A stretch of 6,422 nt of DNA from the NCBI GenBank assembly GCA_028707105.1, contig JAQTUY010000093.1:1-6422 (forward strand). Direction: 5' to 3'. The DNA comes from Candidatus Omnitrophota bacterium. GTDB lineage: Bacteria > Omnitrophota > Koll11 > Gygaellales > JAQTUY01. Below the pieces are notes generated by a model. The model did no database searches, was not told the origin of the DNA, and saw nothing but the letters and a program-made list of their open reading frames with translations. The position numbers and the translations under genes are program-made. Of this stretch, positions 1 through 6,290 are shown one piece after another (within the stretch, counting starts at the first letter, position 1; every line of letters begins with the position of its first letter).

Positions 1-27
1 ATCTTAGGCAAAGAAAAGGGGCCATAA
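1..27 (+). CDS. C-terminal tail of an upstream gene (partial)
   Basis: Reading from base 1 gives eight sense codons (ILGKEKGP) and then a TAA stop at 25-27, whose last A is also the first base of the next gene's ATG. One-base stop/start overlaps of this kind are common inside operons, so this is probably the end of a co-transcribed upstream gene. The fragment is too short to assign a product. The alternative is that this is untranslated leader and the frame is open by chance; frame 2 is closed at once by a TAG, and frame 3 belongs to the downstream gene. Confidence 0.45.
   Translation: MLGKEKGP
17..21 (+). promoter_or_regulatory. Shine-Dalgarno site of the aminotransferase gene
   Basis: AGGGG lies five bases before the ATG at 27. 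It decides the start, because the aminotransferase frame stays open upstream to the window edge. The family's usual N-terminus also begins close to this Met. Confidence 0.6.
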
Positions 28-1127
28 TGGCGACAAAGGTGAGATTTGTCAATTATCCCAGGCAATATCAACAGCTTAAAGAAGAGTTTAACGCTGTTTT
101 TGAAGAAATAATGTCCGGCGGAGATTTCATCCTCAGAAGGCACCTGGAAGAATTTGAAAAGAGGATCGCGGAGTATGTAGGGACGAAATACGCCATCGGC
201 GTGAATACCGGGACCGATGCTTTGTATTTATCCTGCAGGGCGCTGGATTTTAAGCCCGGAGATGAAGTAATCACTGTTGCCCATACCTTTGTGGCGACAG
301 TCGGAGCGATCGTGCAATGCGGAGCCACCCCGGTCCTGGCAGATATAAAGGATGATTTCAATATCGACGCGGATAAGATAGAGCCCCTGATCACCTCCAA
401 GACCAAGGGGATAATCCCGGTGCACCTTAACGGTCATGCCTGCGATATGGATAAGATCCTGGCCCTGGCCCGCAAATATAACCTGCGCGTCCTGGAAGAC
501 GCCGCCCAGGCGCTGGGAGCCCGGTTTAAAGACAGAAAATGCGCTTCTTTCGGCGACGCGGGAATATTCAGCTTCTACCCGGCCAAGATGCTGGGGACCG
601 CCGGTGACGGAGGGATGGTCTGCACTAACGACGCGGCCCTGGCGCGCAAATTAAAAGCCTTCAGGGATAACGGCAGGGTCGATTCCGTGGAAGTGATCGA
701 ATGTTTCGGCTGGTGCAGCAGGCTGGATAACCTTCATGCCGCTATATTAAACATGAAATTCAATTATTTTGATAAGTGGGTGGATAGGAGGCGGCAGATC
801 GCTTCTATCTACGATAAAGAACTCTCCGGTGTCGGGGATATCCTTATTCACCCAAGATCAGGCGGCGATTTCTTTGACGTATACCAGAATTACGTGATTA
901 GGAGCCGGGAAAGGGACAAGCTGGTCAGGCACCTGCGGGATTCAGGGATCGAAGTCCTGATATCCTGGCCGCGCCCGCTGCATAAACAAACGGCCCTGGG
1001 CTTAAGCCGCTTTAAGCTTCCGGTGACTGAAAAGATCTCAAACGAGATACTATCTTTACCCATGTACCCCGAGATAACCGATGAAGAAACAAAGATCGTC
1101 ATCGATACTATCAAATCATTCTTTTAG
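27..1127 (+). CDS. DegT/DnrJ/EryC1/StrS-family sugar aminotransferase
   Basis: This is a PLP-dependent cytosolic enzyme that transfers an amino group, usually from glutamate, to a keto group on a nucleotide-linked sugar. Visible motifs are TGTDAL (61-66, cofactor phosphate region), HTFVAT (86-91), EDAAQALGA (157-165, with Asp158 expected to contact the PLP ring nitrogen), FSFYPAK (181-187, with Lys187 the expected Schiff-base lysine), GDGG (193-196) and SRLDNLHAA (231-239). The length of 366 residues is normal for the family and no key residue is missing. The VHLNGHACDM stretch, AQALGA and FSFYPAK...GDGG resemble enzymes acting on 3-keto sugars (WbpE, FdtB, QdtB, DesV) rather than 4-keto enzymes, which typically carry a GEGG-type motif; that subgroup call is inference. 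It sits first in a run of glycan genes, nine bases before a methyltransferase. The exact sugar cannot be read from the sequence. Confidence 0.95.
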   Translation: MATKVRFVNYPRQYQQLKEEFNAVFEEIMSGGDFILRRHLEEFEKRIAEYVGTKYAIGVNTGTDALYLSCRALDFKPGDEVITVAHTFVATVGAIVQCGATPVLADIKDDFNIDADKIEPLITSKTKGIIPVHLNGHACDMDKILALARKYNLRVLEDAAQALGARFKDRKCASFGDAGIFSFYPAKMLGTAGDGGMVCTNDAALARKLKAFRDNGRVDSVEVIECFGWCSRLDNLHAAILNMKFNYFDKWVDRRRQIASIYDKELSGVGDILIHPRSGGDFFDVYQNYVIRSRERDKLVRHLRDSGIEVLISWPRPLHKQTALGLSRFKLPVTEKISNEILSLPMYPEITDEETKIVIDTIKSFF

Positions 1128-1130
1128 GAG
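1125..1130 (+). promoter_or_regulatory. Shine-Dalgarno site supporting a TTG start
   Basis: TAGGAG includes the stop codon of the aminotransferase gene and lies six bases before the TTG at 1137. The same TAG is in frame with the methyltransferase, so its start cannot lie further upstream, and no ATG or GTG exists between the stop and the TTG. Confidence 0.7.
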
Positions 1131-1136
1131 ATAAAA

Positions 1137-1919
1137 TTGGATAACGCCGGATTTTCCGCAGTATCGGAAATAACAGGATATAAAGTAACCGCAGAACAGA
1201 TCCAGCGGATGTATACCCGCTACCGCTTTGCCGGACAATTTGTTGACGGCAAGGATGTCCTGGAAGCGGCCTGCGGCTCAGGCCAGGGCCTGGGATACCT
1301 GGCTGAGAAAGCGAAGAAGGTCATTGGCGTAGACATAGACGAGAAAATACTCGCCAAAGCCAAAGAACATTACCGGGAAAGCAAGAACATCAGGCTTGAA
1401 CTGATGGACGTCCAGAAGCTGCCCTTCACGGACAGCAGTTTTGACGTAATAATCCTGTATGAAGCGATATATTACCTGCCCGAACCGGCTGAATTCATAA
1501 AAAAGGCTTACCGGCTGCTGCGCAGGAACGGTCAACTCCTGATATGTACAGCGAATAAGGAGTTGCCCGATTTTAATCCCAGCCCCCATAGCCATAAATA
1601 TTTTTCCGCGAGTGAGCTATTTGAGCTCATAAAAAAACACGGGTATGAAAAGGTGGAGCTTTTCGGCGATTGCCGGATAAAAACAGGCAGCCCCAAAGCA
1701 ATGCTTACTTCAATGATAAAAAAAATAGCGGTAAAATTCAACCTGATACCCAAAACAATGAAAGGCAAGGAGCTTTTTAAAAAGATCTTTTACGGGGAAT
1801 TAGTCCCCTTGCCTGCGGAGATCCGGGATAACCTGGCGCAATATATTCCTCCGGAGCCGATCGCGCAGGATTCTCCCAACCGCAGGCACAAAGTTATCTT
1901 CGCCGTAGGGTACAAATAG
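1137..1919 (+). CDS. Class I SAM-dependent methyltransferase, polysaccharide-cluster type, TTG start
   Basis: This is a cytosolic methyltransferase with a Rossmann-like SAM-binding fold, 260 residues long. Motif I is VLEAACGSGQG (41-51), the acidic residue that binds the SAM ribose lies in VDID (65-68), the motif after it is MDVQKLPF (90-97), and EAIYYLP (109-115) ends the core. An FNPSP motif (146-150) follows, then a lysine-rich C-terminal region. The N-terminal stretch ITGYKVTAEQ...RYRFA (12-32) is shared, from memory, with methyltransferases found in O-antigen loci, which supports the TTG start over the first ATG at 1209. The good Shine-Dalgarno site agrees. The likely role is methylating a sugar or glycan, for example as O-methylation or chain capping, but the acceptor is unknown. 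The stop is followed directly by the ATG of the dehydratase gene, so the two are probably translationally coupled. An A8 run lies at 1718-1725. Confidence 0.9.
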   Translation: MDNAGFSAVSEITGYKVTAEQIQRMYTRYRFAGQFVDGKDVLEAACGSGQGLGYLAEKAKKVIGVDIDEKILAKAKEHYRESKNIRLELMDVQKLPFTDSSFDVIILYEAIYYLPEPAEFIKKAYRLLRRNGQLLICTANKELPDFNPSPHSHKYFSASELFELIKKHGYEKVELFGDCRIKTGSPKAMLTSMIKKIAVKFNLIPKTMKGKELFKKIFYGELVPLPAEIRDNLAQYIPPEPIAQDSPNRRHKVIFAVGYK

Positions 1920-3791
1920 ATGACCATCAAAGACCATATCCATACCTATAGAAGGCCGCTGATCGTACTGGTTCACCTTATCTTTATCAGTATCTCCTAC
2001 ATTTTAGCTTTTTACCTGCGCTTTGAGCTTACCCTGCCCAAAGAATACGAAATAGTAATCATCAAGAACCTGCCGGTGCTGCTCCTCATAAAAATGACGG
2101 TATTTTATTATTTGGGCCTGTTCCAGGGATTATGGCGGTATGTAAGCATAGAGGACCTCTGGCAGATATTAAAAGCCAACGCCATAGCCACCATCCTTTT
2201 CATACCCGGAGTGATATTCACCACCGGATTACTGCGCTATCCGCGTTCCGTATTTATTCTGGACTTTATAATCTGCACCTCTTTAGTCGGAGGAGTACGG
2301 TTCATGACGCGGTTATTACGCGAGAACCTGAAAAGGGACATCCGCCAAAAAGTAAAAAAAGCCCTGATCGTGGGGGCGGGAGAAGCGGGGATCCTGATGT
2401 TGAAAGAATACCGCAAAAATCCGGGCATGGGCATTGAAGTCGTCGGCTTTATCGATGATGACGCGCAAAAAAGGAATCTTAAGATAAACGGCCTGCCCAT
2501 ATTCGGCGGCGCTAAAAATATCCCCTCCATTGTCGAAAAGTACGGCGTCAGCGAAATAATCCTGGCTATTCCCTCGGCCAGCGGGGAAGAAAAACGCAGG
2601 ATCCTTTCCTGCTGCCAGATACCGGATGTGCGGATAAAAATAATCCCGGGCATCTACAAGCTTTTAAGCGGCGAAATAGAAGCTAAGACCAGAGAGGTCA
2701 AGCCCGAAGATCTGCTGGGCAGGGAAACCGTAAACATCAACAAAGAAGAAGTCGGCTCGTACTTAAATGGCAAACGCGTCCTGATCACGGGAGCGGGGGG
2801 TACCATCGGTTCGGAGCTTTGCCGCCAGATAGCTAATTTTTCCCCTCAGGAAATAATACTCCTGGACCATAACGAGAACGGAGTATATTTCCTGATCGTG
2901 GAACTTAAGAACAGGTATCCCAAGATCAGCTATAGGACCATCATCGGGGACATCAAAGATATCGGCCTGCTCCAGCAGGTCTTTTCCCGATACAAACCCC
3001 AGACCGTATTCCACGCCGCGGCGCACAAACACGTGCCGCTGATGGAAGAAAATATCGAGGCGGCAGTCAAGAATAATGTCATCGGCAGCCGCAACCTGAT
3101 ATACGCCGCCAAGCATTATACCGTGGAAAGGTTCGTCCTGATCTCCACCGATAAAGCGGTAAACCCTACCAGCGTAATGGGCACTACTAAAAGGATCGCC
3201 GAGATGATCCTTCAGGCCAAGGGCGCTAACGGCAAGACTAAGTTCATGGCTGTGCGTTTCGGCAACGTCATCGGTTCGGACGGCAGCGTAGTCCCGCTTT
3301 TTAAAAAACAGATCGAAGAAGGCGGACCGGTCACGATAACCGACCCACAAACACGCCGGTATTTTATGAGCGTAAGCGAAGCCGTCCAGCTCGTGCTCCA
3401 GGCCGGGGCGATCGGTAAAGGCGGAGAAATATTCATCCTGGATATGGGTGAACAGATCAAGATCCTGGACCTGGCCACTCAACTTATCAGCCTTTCGGGG
3501 CTTGTGCCCAATAAGGACATCCCGATAAAATTTATCGGCTTAAGGCCCGGCGAGAAATTATTCGAAGAGACCCTCCTGGATATCGAAAAAGACAAAGCTA
3601 CCAAATATAACAAGATCTTTATCGCCCAGCCGGATAATTTCAACCCGGTCAAACTGCGCAAAGAGATAAAAAAATTGGAAAAACTCGCTAATGCCATGCA
3701 GGAAGATAAGCTTATTGAAGAGATAAAAAAGATAGTCCCGGAATACAAGCCGATCCGTACCTCTGCCAACCATGAAAAAACAAAAAATTGA
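1920..3791 (+). CDS. Membrane-bound nucleotide-sugar 4,6-dehydratase (WbpM/PglF/CapD family)
   Basis: This is an inner-membrane enzyme expected to convert a UDP-sugar, typically UDP-GlcNAc, to its 4-keto-6-deoxy form, the entry to 6-deoxy amino sugars. About four membrane segments lie at roughly 12-34, 45-67, 85-104 and 109-128. A first nucleotide-binding domain follows, with GAGEAG at 152-157, then the catalytic short-chain dehydrogenase domain with GAGGTIG at 291-297. The active site is STDKA (409-413), Met420 and Lys424, so Met replaces the usual Tyr, as known for the long WbpM/PglF branch. LRPGEK (541-546) is another family hallmark. At 623 residues it is full length for the long form. 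The ATG abuts the preceding stop (TAGATG), with only a weak GTAGGG nine bases upstream, suggesting coupled translation. The 3' end overlaps the next gene by 20 bases. The substrate is inferred from family and not proven. Confidence 0.95.
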   Translation: MTIKDHIHTYRRPLIVLVHLIFISISYILAFYLRFELTLPKEYEIVIIKNLPVLLLIKMTVFYYLGLFQGLWRYVSIEDLWQILKANAIATILFIPGVIFTTGLLRYPRSVFILDFIICTSLVGGVRFMTRLLRENLKRDIRQKVKKALIVGAGEAGILMLKEYRKNPGMGIEVVGFIDDDAQKRNLKINGLPIFGGAKNIPSIVEKYGVSEIILAIPSASGEEKRRILSCCQIPDVRIKIIPGIYKLLSGEIEAKTREVKPEDLLGRETVNINKEEVGSYLNGKRVLITGAGGTIGSELCRQIANFSPQEIILLDHNENGVYFLIVELKNRYPKISYRTIIGDIKDIGLLQQVFSRYKPQTVFHAAAHKHVPLMEENIEAAVKNNVIGSRNLIYAAKHYTVERFVLISTDKAVNPTSVMGTTKRIAEMILQAKGANGKTKFMAVRFGNVIGSDGSVVPLFKKQIEEGGPVTITDPQTRRYFMSVSEAVQLVLQAGAIGKGGEIFILDMGEQIKILDLATQLISLSGLVPNKDIPIKFIGLRPGEKLFEETLLDIEKDKATKYNKIFIAQPDNFNPVKLRKEIKKLEKLANAMQEDKLIEEIKKIVPEYKPIRTSANHEKTKN

Positions 3792-4968
3792 GAAGATCGC
3801 GGATATAGTAATGGAGTATTCCCTTTACGGAATGCTCTTCTTTATCCCCATATCCATCGCGGCTATCGAAGCCATGGCCGGGATATGTTTCACCGCCTTT
3901 ATCGTTAAAAAAATAGTAAACCCTGATTTTTCCTTTCTAAAAAACAAAATTTACCTGATCCTCCTGGCTTTTTTTATATTTAACGCGCTCTCGTTATTTA
4001 ACAGCGGGCCTTACCTGGCCAAAAGCTTAAAAGCCCTGTTTTTTAAATGGTTTGAATTCCTGCTTATATTCATGCTGGCCGCGGAAGGCCTGAATAACCG
4101 CATCCGCCTGCGCAACTTTATCATCGTGGCGGTATTCTCCGCCGGGCTTATATCTTTTGACGGGATATTCCAAAAAATATCCGGAACGGACTTCATCCGC
4201 GGCAATCTGCTCTCGGCCACCGGGTTTATCACGGCGTCTTTTAAGAACCAGAACAGCTTCTCCGCTTATTTGATCATCGCCACCTTACTGGCCATATCTT
4301 TGTTCATGGTCAGCCACCTTAAGATCGCCCATAAAACAGCTTTATTTATCTTAGCCTTACTTTGCGGGACATGCCTGTTATTGACCCAGTCCCGCGGCGC
4401 GATGCTGGGATTCTTCGCAGGGTTGATCCTATTTTCACTGCTTTCAGGTAATTACCGGATCATCTTAGTCTGCCTGCTTGTATTCAGCGTAGCGCTGCTG
4501 GTGCTGCCGGCTTATCAAAAAAAAGTCATAAATACTATCTTTTATCATGACAGCGGAGACCGACTCGCGCTCATACAAACAACCTGGTCAATGATCAAAG
4601 ACAGGCCATTTTTAGGAATGGGCCTGGGGACCTATATGGATCACTTTAATAAATACTCCTCTATGAAAGATGTTACCTACTATGCCCATAATTCTATTAT
4701 GCAAATGTGGGCGGAAGCAGGCATATTTACTCTGTTGAGCTTTTTGACATTTCTAGGTTTGCTGTTTACGAAAGCAATCAAGGCGTTTAAACGTAATAAA
4801 GACCTGGCTATGCTGGGCATACTTTGCGGGCTGTCCGCTTTCATTATACATGGCTTTTTTGATAACCATCTTTACGCCCTGCAATTGAGAGCCTTGTTCT
4901 GGCTTATGTCCGGAGCGCTTATGGCGATGATCAGAGCGCCATTCATTAAAATCGAGGGGAAGGAATAA
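3772..4968 (+). CDS. O-antigen ligase / polymerase family protein (WaaL/Wzy-like)
   Basis: This is a polytopic inner-membrane protein of 398 residues with about ten to twelve hydrophobic segments between residues 14 and 387. It shows the Wzy_C-type signature: TQSRGAMLG (205-213) in a central helix, then a large loop at about 250-315, probably periplasmic. The loop holds DSGDR (260-264), RPFLGMGLGTY (278-288) and AHNSIMQMWAEAG (305-317). Arg208, Arg264 and His306 match positions that are conserved and functionally important in WaaL ligases. The expected role is moving lipid-linked glycan onto lipid A-core, or polymerising repeat units; sequence alone does not separate the two. The neighbouring WaaE-like and GT9 genes favour the ligase. 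The ATG at 3772 overlaps the dehydratase gene by 20 bases and has no clear Shine-Dalgarno site. An alternative ATG at 3811 has GGATA upstream and would remove 13 residues ahead of the first membrane segment. Confidence 0.88.
   Translation: MKKQKIEKIADIVMEYSLYGMLFFIPISIAAIEAMAGICFTAFIVKKIVNPDFSFLKNKIYLILLAFFIFNALSLFNSGPYLAKSLKALFFKWFEFLLIFMLAAEGLNNRIRLRNFIIVAVFSAGLISFDGIFQKISGTDFIRGNLLSATGFITASFKNQNSFSAYLIIATLLAISLFMVSHLKIAHKTALFILALLCGTCLLLTQSRGAMLGFFAGLILFSLLSGNYRIILVCLLVFSVALLVLPAYQKKVINTIFYHDSGDRLALIQTTWSMIKDRPFLGMGLGTYMDHFNKYSSMKDVTYYAHNSIMQMWAEAGIFTLLSFLTFLGLLFTKAIKAFKRNKDLAMLGILCGLSAFIIHGFFDNHLYALQLRALFWLMSGALMAMIRAPFIKIEGKE
4960..4964 (+). promoter_or_regulatory. Shine-Dalgarno site of the short methyltransferase-like gene
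   Basis: AAGGA sits six bases before the ATG at 4971, inside the last codons of the ligase-family gene. It supports this start and independent ribosome loading despite the two-base gap between the genes. Confidence 0.6.
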
Positions 4969-4970
4969 CG

Positions 4971-5504
4971 ATGCAAAACTCGCCAAAGAAGAAACTGGTC
5001 CTGGGGGCGGTCAACTGCCACGACTTGGATGCCGTTAAGGTAGATATAGACGCAGCCTATAACCCCGACGTTATCCATGACCTTAACCAGGTCCCCTGGC
5101 CGTTTGAAGACAGCCAATTCTCTGAAGTCATCTGCCACCATATCATCGAGCATCTAAACGAACTGCCTCCGGTAATGCGTGAACTGCACAGGGTTTGCAG
5201 CGGCAGCGGAAAGATCTACATCGAAGTACCGCATTATTCATCTTGTTTTGCCAATGCCCCGGAGCACAAGATGCATTTTTCCTACTTTTCCCTGGATTCA
5301 TACACAGCCGAAGCGGAGAAAAGCTGGATGGTGGTAGAAAAGAAATTCCGCCTGCTCAATAAGCGCATAACCTTTCACCGCGCCTATCGCCGCTATCAAC
5401 TGCACCGCCTGATCAACAGGTTTCCGCGCAGTTATGAGCGCTTCTGGGCATACATCTTACCCGCTGAAAATATAGTTTTCGAACTGCAACCGATAAAAAA
5501 ATAA
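4971..5504 (+). CDS. Short methyltransferase-like protein with altered SAM motif I
   Basis: This 177-residue soluble protein resembles the compact class I methyltransferases often found in glycan clusters. The typical order is visible: an acidic strand end VDID (24-27), HDLNQVPWPFEDSQF (36-50), HHIIEHL (56-62), LHRVCSGSGKIYIEVPH (72-88) and HKMHFSYFSLD (99-109). The part that should be a glycine-rich motif I (usually LGCG or LGxG) reads LVLGAVNCHD (9-18), so the second glycine is Val and the cysteine is Ala. The spacing to VDID looks unchanged, which argues for substitution rather than a deletion or frameshift. By family it would methylate a sugar or lipid-linked glycan. With motif I changed it could be an altered-specificity enzyme or a non-catalytic relative. 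It lies two bases after the ligase-family gene and 18 before the glycosyltransferase gene. A methyltransferase-like fold is quite sure; activity is not. Confidence 0.8.
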   Translation: MQNSPKKKLVLGAVNCHDLDAVKVDIDAAYNPDVIHDLNQVPWPFEDSQFSEVICHHIIEHLNELPPVMRELHRVCSGSGKIYIEVPHYSSCFANAPEHKMHFSYFSLDSYTAEAEKSWMVVEKKFRLLNKRITFHRAYRRYQLHRLINRFPRSYERFWAYILPAENIVFELQPIKK

Positions 5505-5511
5505 GCCTTTT

Positions 5512-5517
5512 AGGAGG
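5512..5517 (+). promoter_or_regulatory. Strong Shine-Dalgarno site of the family 2 glycosyltransferase gene
   Basis: AGGAGG is a consensus-quality site five bases before the ATG at 5523 and the strongest ribosome-binding site in the window. An in-frame TAG at 5511-5513 rules out any start further upstream. It lies in the largest intergenic gap, 5505-5522. Confidence 0.75.
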
Positions 5518-5522
5518 AAGTA

Positions 5523-6290
5523 ATGCCAAGTAAAGCAGCCGTTAGCGTGGTCATAATAGCCAAAAATGAAGAAAAGAATATCGCCGAATGCCTGGAAAGC
5601 GTGCGCGGCTGGGCGGATGAAATAATAGTAGTGGATGACGAAAGCGCGGACAATACGCGCCAGGTCAGTTCTAAATTCACCGATAAAGTCCTGGCCAAGA
5701 AAATGGAAGTCGAAGGGACCCACCGCAACTGGGCTTACGCGCAGGCAAAGAACACCTGGGTCTTGAGCCTGGATGCCGACGAACAGGTAAGCGCTGAACT
5801 GAAAGAGGAAATAAGCGGCATCCTGAACAATACCGGCGTCAAATACGCCGCGTTCTCCATCCCTTTGCGTAATTTTATCGGGAACTATTGGGTCAGATAT
5901 GGCGGCTGGTATCCGGCCGGAAAGGTCAGGCTGTTTCGAAAAGATAAATTTAAATATGAAGACGTAAAAGTCCACCCCAGGGTCTTTATTGACGGGGAAT
6001 GCGGCCATCTTACCAAAGACATCGTCCACAAAGGCTATCCGGATTTCGCGCATTTCCTGGACAGCATCAACCGCCAGACCACCTGGGAGGCGGAAAAATG
6101 GGTCTCAACCGGACGCCGGATGAGCAGGGGCAGGATCACCTGGAGGGCGATAGACCGGTTCTTCCGCCGCTTCATCGGCAAGAAAGGCTACAAAGACGGC
6201 TTTATCGGATTCATGATCGCCTATTTTGACAGCTTTTACCAGGTCCTAAGCTACGCCAAATACTGGGAACTGCGCAAGAAAAATCCTTAA
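5523..6290 (+). CDS. Family 2 glycosyltransferase, WaaE-like (LPS inner-core type)
   Basis: This enzyme transfers a sugar from a nucleotide donor and probably works on the cytosolic face of the inner membrane. The GT-A fold opens with VSVVIIAKNEE (7-17), then IVVDDESADNT (35-45), where the Asp pair binds the donor. HRNWAYAQAK (67-76) leads into LSLDADEQ (81-88), a DxD-type metal site. YPAGKVRLFRK (130-140), VHPRVF (150-155) and a histidine in DIVHKGY (166-172) follow. This pattern and the 255-residue length resemble WaaE/KdtX, which adds beta-1,4-glucose to heptose I of the LPS inner core in enterobacteria; that specificity is not proven here. The C-terminal part (about 197-255) is rich in Arg, Lys and aromatic residues with a hydrophobic stretch FIGFMIAYF (217-225), which fits peripheral membrane association. 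A GT9 gene starts immediately after its stop, strengthening a core-assembly role. Confidence 0.92.
   Translation: MPSKAAVSVVIIAKNEEKNIAECLESVRGWADEIIVVDDESADNTRQVSSKFTDKVLAKKMEVEGTHRNWAYAQAKNTWVLSLDADEQVSAELKEEISGILNNTGVKYAAFSIPLRNFIGNYWVRYGGWYPAGKVRLFRKDKFKYEDVKVHPRVFIDGECGHLTKDIVHKGYPDFAHFLDSINRQTTWEAEKWVSTGRRMSRGRITWRAIDRFFRRFIGKKGYKDGFIGFMIAYFDSFYQVLSYAKYWELRKKNP

Noticed and set aside
1794..1808. Hairpin GGGGA-ATTAG-TCCCC as a possible terminator
   Set aside because: The stem is only five base pairs, it lies inside a conserved coding region, and no T-run follows.
2763..3482. 239-codon open frame on the minus strand
   Set aside because: It lies wholly opposite the conserved catalytic domain of the dehydratase, resembles no family I know, and is explained by the codon bias of the sense gene.
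3772..3791. Programmed frameshift joining the dehydratase and ligase-family proteins
   Set aside because: The A-rich overlap has no in-frame slippery heptamer, a +1 rather than -1 shift would be needed, and a fusion of these two proteins makes little sense. Coupled re-initiation is simpler.
5505..5522. Promoter or terminator in the largest intergenic gap
   Set aside because: The 18 bases are taken up by a ribosome-binding site and its spacer, with no inverted repeat and no room for -35/-10 boxes.
5457..6053. 198-codon open frame on the minus strand
   Set aside because: It is antisense to the well-supported family 2 glycosyltransferase, and its translation shows no recognisable motif.
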